From assembly GCA_043101835.1 (NCBI GenBank), contig JBICHM010000096.1, positions 1-12,173 of the forward strand: 12,173 bases of DNA, given 5' to 3'. The stretch comes from JBICHM01 sp043101835 (GTDB lineage: Bacteria; Planctomycetota; Phycisphaerae; Phycisphaerales; UBA1924). Shown one piece after another: positions 7,598 through 12,173 of the stretch (position 1 is the first letter of the stretch; every line of letters begins with the position of its first letter). The notes beneath the pieces are model-generated. The model did not search any database. It saw only the letters and a program-made list of their open reading frames with translations, and was not told where the DNA came from. The translations under genes and the position numbers were made by a program.

Positions 7598-8080
7598 TCA
7601 GCTCGCGGTGGCGTCGAGCAGCGATCGGACGAACTCGACGCCGCGCCCTTCGGGGCCTGACGCCAGCCATGCGTGCATCATCGCGCGGACCTCGCCACGC
7701 GCCACGCCGCCCCGCATGGGTGGGCGGCGCGCATCGCTGACGCGCGCGCCGCCGCCGTTCGCGGGCGCTTCGAGCGCGTAGACGATCGCGCCCACACCGA
7801 TCTCTATCGCGGCGCCAAGGCACATCACGCATGGCTCAAGCGTCGTGACGAGCGTCCACTCCCCGGGTGCGCTCGCTCCGGCCGCAAACGCTTCGCGCAG
7901 CGCGACCATCTCGGCGTGGGCCGTCCGATCCCCGGTGGTGCGCCCGCGATTCGGCGCCCGCGCCACGACCGCACCCGATCGATCCACGATGACCGCACCG
8001 ATCGGAACCTCACCGGCCAGGGCGCCGGCGTGCGCGGTCTCGATCGCGAGCGCCATCCACTTCTCGTCACGACTCGGCAT
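7598..8080 (-). CDS. Nucleoside/tRNA deaminase, CMP-dCMP deaminase family (TadA-like)
   Basis: A 160-residue zinc-dependent deaminase. The zinc site is complete: His55 and catalytic Glu57 in TAHAEMVAL, and Cys84/Cys87 in LEPCVMCLGA. EVPIGAVIVD (24-33) and the Asn44-Arg pair are also typical of the fold. The C-terminal half, EIGVGAIVYALEAPANGG, keeps the family strand pattern but lacks the usual TadA G-A-x-D-x-K-x-G-A stretch, and the tail (RRPPMRGGVARGEVRAMMHAWL) is its own. The substrate is therefore uncertain: tRNA adenosine-34, guanine or another base or nucleoside. The start at 8080 matches the first residues of the fold; no clear Shine-Dalgarno. It is convergent with the bactofilin gene and divergent from the small membrane protein. 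Confidence 0.9.
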   Translation of the reverse strand: MPSRDEKWMALAIETAHAGALAGEVPIGAVIVDRSGAVVARAPNRGRTTGDRTAHAEMVALREAFAAGASAPGEWTLVTTLEPCVMCLGAAIEIGVGAIVYALEAPANGGGARVSDARRPPMRGGVARGEVRAMMHAWLASGPEGRGVEFVRSLLDATAS

Positions 8081-8206
8081 GCCGGAGGGTAGGGCATTCC
8101 ACGGGATACGGGCGCCTGCCGCCGATTCGCGGGTTCAGCTTCCGCCGGCGTGCACGGACTGCGCCTGTGAGGGGTGGAGAGCGCGTCCCATTGAAGGATC
8201 CTCCGG

Positions 8207-8572
8207 ATGTTGGAACCAAAGCCCCACGAAACCCAGCCGACCGACGGACGCGCGGTCCGTGTGCTGGTGCTGCTCCTGGCCTGTGTCGCGTTGCAGACTG
8301 TCGACATACTCACCCTCTACCGGCTGATGGAGACCACCGGTGTATGGGTCGAGTCTGTGTTCGTCCCCGGCGCACCGTTCTGGCTCGGCTCGGGCGACTC
8401 GATGCTCCTTACTCGAGCGGTGACGCTCACGGTCTGCCTCGGCGGGCTCTACGGCGCGCGCCGGAACTGGCTCGCGGAGATCGGCGCGATCGGCGTGTTC
8501 GCGCTGTCGATCCTGCTGCTCGCGCGCTGGAGCATGTACCTCGACCTTGTCGATCAGCTGCACCTGCACTGA
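8207..8572 (+). CDS. Small membrane protein of unknown function, three predicted TM helices
   Basis: I do not recognise the family. The 121-residue product has a soluble N-terminus (1-16) and hydrophobic segments at about 17-40 (VRVLVLLLACVALQTVDILTL), 66-84 (MLLTRAVTLTVCLGGLYG) and 88-110 (WLAEIGAIGVFALSILLLAR). Between the first two lies a roughly 25-residue loop (METTGVWVESVFVPGAPFWL). Size and helix count resemble small planctomycete membrane proteins such as DUF5658, but the resemblance is weak. AAGGA at 8194-8198 sits 8 nt before the ATG. Codon bias is GC-rich at third positions, supporting a real gene. The stop is 11 bp from the opposing gene's stop. Confidence 0.75.
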   Translation: MLEPKPHETQPTDGRAVRVLVLLLACVALQTVDILTLYRLMETTGVWVESVFVPGAPFWLGSGDSMLLTRAVTLTVCLGGLYGARRNWLAEIGAIGVFALSILLLARWSMYLDLVDQLHLH

Positions 8573-8587
8573 TCGCGCGCTGATCAG
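8569..8587. terminator. Short inverted repeat across the stops of the convergent pair
   Basis: Arms CTGATC (8569-8574) and GATCAG (8582-8587) with a 7-nt loop cover both the TGA of the small membrane protein and the TGA of the opposing 427-residue gene. It is a weak candidate for a shared terminator; no T-tract, and chance is possible because each arm contains a stop codon. Confidence 0.3.
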
Positions 8588-9867
8588 CGGATATTCTGGA
8601 ATGCGCGGGCGAGGTCTTCGAGCGCGGGCTTCACCTTGTGCGCGTTGCGCTCCACCTCGTCGATGATCTGTCGCGCCTCGGCCTCCGTGATGAGCACGCC
8701 CGCCGCCTGCAGCTGGGTGACAATGTCCCGCGCCGCCTTGATCTTCTCCTGCGCCGTGATGCCGATCGCGCCGGGGACGGCCATGACGGCCTTGGTCGCG
8801 AGCGTCTTGAGGATCGAGAACACCACGCCGAAGACCGTCAGGCGCTTCGCGGCCGTGGCTTTGCCGAGGCCGGCGATCAGCGCGCCGATCAGCTTGCCGG
8901 CCGTCATCGGATCCTTGGCCATCGCGTCGGGGACGTTCCCGACAACGTCCGGGCCCGCGTAGCCGACGGCGCTGGCGGCCGCGCGCTTCGCGCCCTCGAA
9001 GAGCCCTTCGATCATCTTGTCGTAGAGCGTCGGCGCGTAGGTCTTCAGGGTCTTCCGGACGCTCAGCACCGTGCTGACGGCGGAGGCCCATCTGGGGAAC
9101 TTCTCCCGATTCTCGACGATGAACTGCAGACCGCTGACGCCGGTGACCACGATGAACCCGGGCAGGCTCGTGCCGCTGATGATCGCGAGCATGATGCCCA
9201 TCTCGAGCTCGATGAGCGCCTTGATGGGCTGCAGCCGCTGCGCCAGCCCATGGAAGAACATGCCGTTGCGCTCGTCGAGGAACGCCTCTGTGGACTGGCG
9301 GTACACCGTGCCGACACGCCCGCGCATGGGGTTCATGTCCGCCAGCTCGCTGCCGGGGCCGTCGTTGTCGAGGAGCATAAAGACGGTTTCTCGCGAGGAG
9401 ATCGCGAGAATTGCTCGTGTGCCGTCGAACCCTGCAACGAGCTCTCCCGCCCGGGTGACACCGGTCTGGTAGAGCGGACCCGTGCGCTGGTTGTACATCG
9501 AGTTCGGCTTGACGAGGCGCTTGGCCTCGTCGGGCGTGACGGCGATCACACCGCCCTGAGCGGCGAAGTTCCGCGCGAGTGCCTTGATGGTGTTCTTACC
9601 GGGATCGACGCGGCTGTCGGGGTAGTTGAAGCCCAGAATGTTTCGCTGGAAGTCGTTGATCGCCTGGATCACGCCGTCGTCGATCTTGCCGTCCACCGGG
9701 ATCGCGCGCACGACCGCGGCTTCGAAGGTCACGTGCCCACCGCCGCTGCCCGTGCTGGTTGGCGGGTAGATGCGCGTCATGGCGCGGTTGAGGAGGTACT
9801 CGACGACGCGAACATCCTGCTTCTTGTTCGCGCAGTCCTTTCCGACCGGGGCGGTGAGGAGTCCCAT
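8584..9867 (-). CDS. Peptidoglycan-binding-like N-terminal domain fused to a novel hydrophobic-helix C-terminus (possible delivered effector)
   Basis: A 427-residue protein with no recognised family over most of its length. Residues 1-98 match the pattern of PG_binding_1-like modules: Ala-Pro-Val-Gly, a QDVRVVEYLLNR helix, then IPVDGKIDDGVIQAINDFQR and DSRVDPGKNTIKAL. There is no signal peptide, so a cell-wall role would need non-Sec delivery. Residues 120-200 form an uncharacterised region. Two hydrophobic blocks follow, about 216-250 (IELEMGIMLAIISGTSLPGF, then IVVTGVSGLQFIV) and 323-371 (GKLIGALIAGLGKATAAKRL, then TVFGVVFSILKTL and AVMAVPGAIGI), with helical amphipathic linkers between and after. 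Such a layout is seen in some injected pore-forming toxins. No PAAR, VgrG, tail or immunity gene is recognised nearby. The start at ATG 9867 has no good ribosome binding site. Confidence 0.82.
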   Translation of the reverse strand: MGLLTAPVGKDCANKKQDVRVVEYLLNRAMTRIYPPTSTGSGGGHVTFEAAVVRAIPVDGKIDDGVIQAINDFQRNILGFNYPDSRVDPGKNTIKALARNFAAQGGVIAVTPDEAKRLVKPNSMYNQRTGPLYQTGVTRAGELVAGFDGTRAILAISSRETVFMLLDNDGPGSELADMNPMRGRVGTVYRQSTEAFLDERNGMFFHGLAQRLQPIKALIELEMGIMLAIISGTSLPGFIVVTGVSGLQFIVENREKFPRWASAVSTVLSVRKTLKTYAPTLYDKMIEGLFEGAKRAAASAVGYAGPDVVGNVPDAMAKDPMTAGKLIGALIAGLGKATAAKRLTVFGVVFSILKTLATKAVMAVPGAIGITAQEKIKAARDIVTQLQAAGVLITEAEARQIIDEVERNAHKVKPALEDLARAFQNIR

Positions 9868-9969
9868 GGCGTAGTTCGCTCCGTGAGCCGCACGAGGGGT
9901 CCGGGCGCGCCGGCGAGCGGCCGGCCGGCGGGCCGGGAGGACGGCGCCTCCATGAAGGGAGACGACATT

Positions 9970-9987
9970 TCCGGCGGCCGCGCCGGA
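9970..9987. promoter_or_regulatory. Dyad in the 203-bp divergent region 9868-10070
   Basis: Arms TCCGGCG (9970-9976) and CGCCGGA (9981-9987) with a 4-nt centre lie roughly midway between the divergent starts at 9867 and 10071. The rest of the gap holds GC-rich palindrome-prone sequence near 9911-9935 and no reading frame that looks like protein. Operator or leader hairpin function is speculative. Confidence 0.25.
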
Positions 9988-10070
9988 TCACGCGGGCGAC
10001 CACGCCGATCGACTGCCCGGTCCGGCGGCGGATTTCGCAATGTGGATGGAACCACCCTCGGAGCCCCGCC

Positions 10071-11327
10071 ATGCCAGCACGCCGACTCGCCGCGCTCGTC
10101 CTCGCACTCGCCCTGCCCGGGGTCGCCTCAGCGGGCGAACTCACGCCGCCCGGGGCCCCGGGCCCGAGCATGAAGACGCTGGAGGAGGTCGAGCCCCGCA
10201 TCGCGATCAACGCCGTCAACACCCCCGGCGACGCCGACAGCGCGTGGCGGATCACCAAGTCGGGCCACTACTACCTGACGCAGAGCTACCTGGTGCTCGG
10301 GTTCCCGTCGGCCACGCACGGTATCGAGATCGCGGCGTCGGATGTCACGATCGATCTCAACGGGTTCACGATTCGCGGACTCTCCGGAGCGTTGAGCGGC
10401 ATCCGCACCGACGCCCCCGGCTTCGAGAACCTCGTGATCCGCAACGGCACGATCCGGAACTTCAGCCAGTCGGGCATCGATCTGCGGACCAACGAGTCCT
10501 CGCACGCCACCCTGATCGAGGTCCGCCTCCTCGACAACGGACTTCGCGGCGCGTACCTCGGTGACGACGCGCGCGCGATTCGCTGCAGGTTCGAGGCCAA
10601 CGGCTCCGACGGGCTGGCCGCGGGACATCGCGCGACGGTTGAGGACTGCGCCGTTGTGCAGAACGGCGGCCACGGCGTCGATCTGGGCTGGACCTCAACG
10701 GTTCGATCATCGATCTTCGAGTCGAACGGCGCGTTCCCGGCAGGGCGTTCGATCCGGGTCGGCGATGGCTCGATCGTCGCCTCGGCGCGGGTGACAAACG
10801 CGACGGTGGTCGCCGTCGCGGCCGGCTCGAGGAGCCTCGTGACCGACACGGTTGTTCTCGGCGCCGGCGACGACGGCATCCGGGCCGGCGCCGCGTCGAT
10901 CGTCGAGAACTGCGTCGTCACCTTTGCGTCGGCCACCGGGATCACGGTCGGCGAGAGCTGCATCGTGCGCGAGAACATTGTCTCGAACTCCGGGTTTGTC
11001 GGAATCCTTCCGGGCACACGGACGACGGTGTCCGGCAACCGGGTCACCTTCAGCGACGATGCGGGGATCTCGGTCGCCGGCGACGCGACCAGGCTCGAAG
11101 GCAACGAGGTCTTCGGCAACGACATCGGGATTCGCGCGCTCGGCGCACGGAGCCTCGTCACGGGCAACATCGTCGGCGACAGCGCGAGCACAAACTGGTC
11201 GATCAGCCCGGGGAACCTCGTCGGACCGATCATCGATCTCCGATTCCCTGGCGGCGGCGCGATCTCCGGCAACTCGAGCGCTGGCAACCTCACCACGGTC
11301 GACCCCCACGCGAATTTCACCAACTGA
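10071..11327 (+). CDS. Secreted right-handed parallel beta-helix repeat protein (planctomycete family)
   Basis: A 418-residue exported protein. The signal peptide is about residues 1-21 (MPARRLAALVLALALPGVAS). Residues 31-48 (APGPSMKTLEEVEPRIAI) and the following N-x-x-N-T-P-G-D-A-D block form a lead-in often found on planctomycete secreted beta-helix proteins. From about residue 64 the chain is a beta-helix: SGHYYLTQSY, then HGIEIAASDVTIDLNGFTIR, then about a dozen coils of the type N-x-V-x-x-N-x-x-G-I (LVIRNGTIRNFSQSGIDL; VRENIVSNSGFVGI; LEGNEVFGNDIGI). Such folds occur in pectate-lyase-like enzymes and in surface or adhesion proteins. I see no clear lyase catalytic set, so a structural or carbohydrate-binding role is as likely. 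GGAG at 10060-10063 lies 7 nt before the ATG. Convergent with the RpiR gene, 11 bp apart. Confidence 0.92.
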   Translation: MPARRLAALVLALALPGVASAGELTPPGAPGPSMKTLEEVEPRIAINAVNTPGDADSAWRITKSGHYYLTQSYLVLGFPSATHGIEIAASDVTIDLNGFTIRGLSGALSGIRTDAPGFENLVIRNGTIRNFSQSGIDLRTNESSHATLIEVRLLDNGLRGAYLGDDARAIRCRFEANGSDGLAAGHRATVEDCAVVQNGGHGVDLGWTSTVRSSIFESNGAFPAGRSIRVGDGSIVASARVTNATVVAVAAGSRSLVTDTVVLGAGDDGIRAGAASIVENCVVTFASATGITVGESCIVRENIVSNSGFVGILPGTRTTVSGNRVTFSDDAGISVAGDATRLEGNEVFGNDIGIRALGARSLVTGNIVGDSASTNWSISPGNLVGPIIDLRFPGGGAISGNSSAGNLTTVDPHANFTN

Positions 11328-11338
11328 GCGGGCGCGGG

Positions 11339-12173
11339 CTACGACGCGTTGTCGCCCCAGAAGGTGCGCGTGGCGGTCCAGAGGCGTTCGAGGCGGTCGA
11401 TGCGATCGCGCGCATCGTCGCCGAGCTCCGCGACGACCTCGATGACGAGCAGCTCCGCGACGAGCACGCTCGGCAGCGCGCTGTCGAAGGGGCCGACCGC
11501 GGGGATGTGCAGCTCGCACCAGGTCTCGGTCATCGAGGCCAGGGGCGAGAGCGGGCCGTCGGTGATGGCGACCAGATCCACTCCCACCTCGACGATCGCA
11601 CGCGCAGCGAGGATCGTGTTCCGCCGGTAGCGGGCGAAGTCGAAGACCACGGCGGCGTCACCCGGCGCGGCGGCGCTGAGGTCGCGCCCCAGGTCGTGGG
11701 TCTCCACGAGGTGCACTTCGTCGCGGATCATCGAGAGCCCGCTGTGCAGGACGATCGCCCCGGCGCGCGAGGTCTCGCCGGAGAGCACCCAGATGCGACG
11801 GGCGCGCCGAAGCGGGGCGGCGAGGCGGCTGATGCGGTCGGCGTCGAGGTGCTGCAGCGAGCGGTGGATGGACTGCTCGATCTCGGCCTGGATGCGAGCC
11901 AGCTCGCCGCGCTGCCGGCGGATGCGCCCCGCCGGGGTCGAGAGCTGGCGGGCCACGTCGTCCCGGACACGGGCCTGCAGGTCGGCGTAGCCGGCAAACC
12001 CAAGCTTGGTGGCGAATCGGACGATAGATGGACGGCTCGTCTCGACGCGCGAGGCGAGGGCGGACACCGTCCCGAAGGCCACGAGGGTGGGGTCCTCCAG
12101 GACCGCGGCGGCGATCCGGCGTTCGGTCGGCGTCAGGCGGTCACCCGCCCCGGCGATGAGGTCCTGAATCGAC
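11339..12173 (-). CDS. MurR/RpiR family transcriptional regulator, HTH plus SIS domain (5' end outside window)
   Basis: A sugar-phosphate-responsive DNA-binding regulator. The visible 277 residues start at SIQDLIAGAGDRLTPTERRI, the typical N-terminal HTH_6 helix, so only a few codons are missing to the right. The helix-turn-helix continues with LVAFGTVSALASRVETSRPS and IVRFATKLGFAGYADLQARV. The frame is open through 12173; the GTG at 12082 is an internal Val and not the start. The SIS domain covers roughly visible residues 120-255: RRIWVLSGETSRAGAIVLHS, DAAVVFDFARYRRNTILAAR, VDLVAITDGPLSPLAS. It would bind a phosphosugar. The usual Ser-Gly-x-S-x-x-G loop reads L-S-G-E-T-S-R-A-G, so ligand binding is probably kept. 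Its targets may lie to the right of the window; none of the visible neighbours is a sugar-phosphate enzyme. Confidence 0.93.
   Translation of the reverse strand, partial: SIQDLIAGAGDRLTPTERRIAAAVLEDPTLVAFGTVSALASRVETSRPSIVRFATKLGFAGYADLQARVRDDVARQLSTPAGRIRRQRGELARIQAEIEQSIHRSLQHLDADRISRLAAPLRRARRIWVLSGETSRAGAIVLHSGLSMIRDEVHLVETHDLGRDLSAAAPGDAAVVFDFARYRRNTILAARAIVEVGVDLVAITDGPLSPLASMTETWCELHIPAVGPFDSALPSVLVAELLVIEVVAELGDDARDRIDRLERLWTATRTFWGDNAS

Noticed and set aside
8638..10173. Open frame of 511 codons on the plus strand
   Set aside because: It is antisense to the 427-residue gene and runs into the start of the beta-helix gene in another frame. Composition is RAD/GHR-rich without domain features.

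Overview
The window is uniformly GC-rich and almost fully coding. It looks like a chromosomal piece from a planctomycete, most likely of the Phycisphaerae type. Four things point there: an ECF-type sigma factor directly followed by a Ser/Thr kinase; a secreted protein ending in two dockerin-like D-x-N-x-D-G-x-V-D repeats followed by LLGAWG; a secreted beta-helix protein opening with the GPSMKTLEEVEPRIAINA block; and two-subunit sodium:solute symporter genes. The taxonomic call is inference from protein style, since no rRNA or marker gene is present.

Layout, left to right. (1) 1-1287, minus strand: an ECF sigma factor followed 11 bp later by a Ser/Thr kinase that runs off the left edge. (2) 1369-4955, plus strand: a DUF4212 small subunit overlapping (ATGA) a large VC_2705-type symporter subunit, then a secreted serine hydrolase with an N-terminal NTF2-like region. 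(3) 4965-6860, minus strand: a GNAT acetyltransferase, a secreted cupredoxin with two dockerin-like repeats, and a small secreted protein of unknown function. (4) 7082-7513, plus strand: a bactofilin with a histone-H1-like basic tail, preceded by two repeated dyads 20 bp apart and followed by a strong hairpin. (5) 7598-8080, minus strand: a TadA/CMP-dCMP-type deaminase. (6) 8207-8572, plus strand: a small three-TM membrane protein. (7) 8584-9867, minus strand: a 427-residue protein with a peptidoglycan-binding-like N-terminus, no signal peptide and hydrophobic C-terminal helices. (8) 10071-11327, plus strand: a secreted parallel beta-helix protein. (9) 11339-12173, minus strand: an RpiR/MurR-type HTH-SIS regulator running off the right edge.

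Only two groups look functionally linked: the sigma factor with the kinase (signalling) and the two symporter subunits (uptake of an organic acid or similar solute). The rest reads as a patchwork of one-gene units in divergent or convergent pairs. There are no tRNA or rRNA genes, CRISPR arrays, insertion sequences or obvious prophage genes, and no gap above about 220 bp lacks a gene. I do not see a multi-gene new system. The best leads are the histone-tailed bactofilin with its upstream repeats, the effector-like protein at 8584-9867, and the cupredoxin-dockerin fusion.
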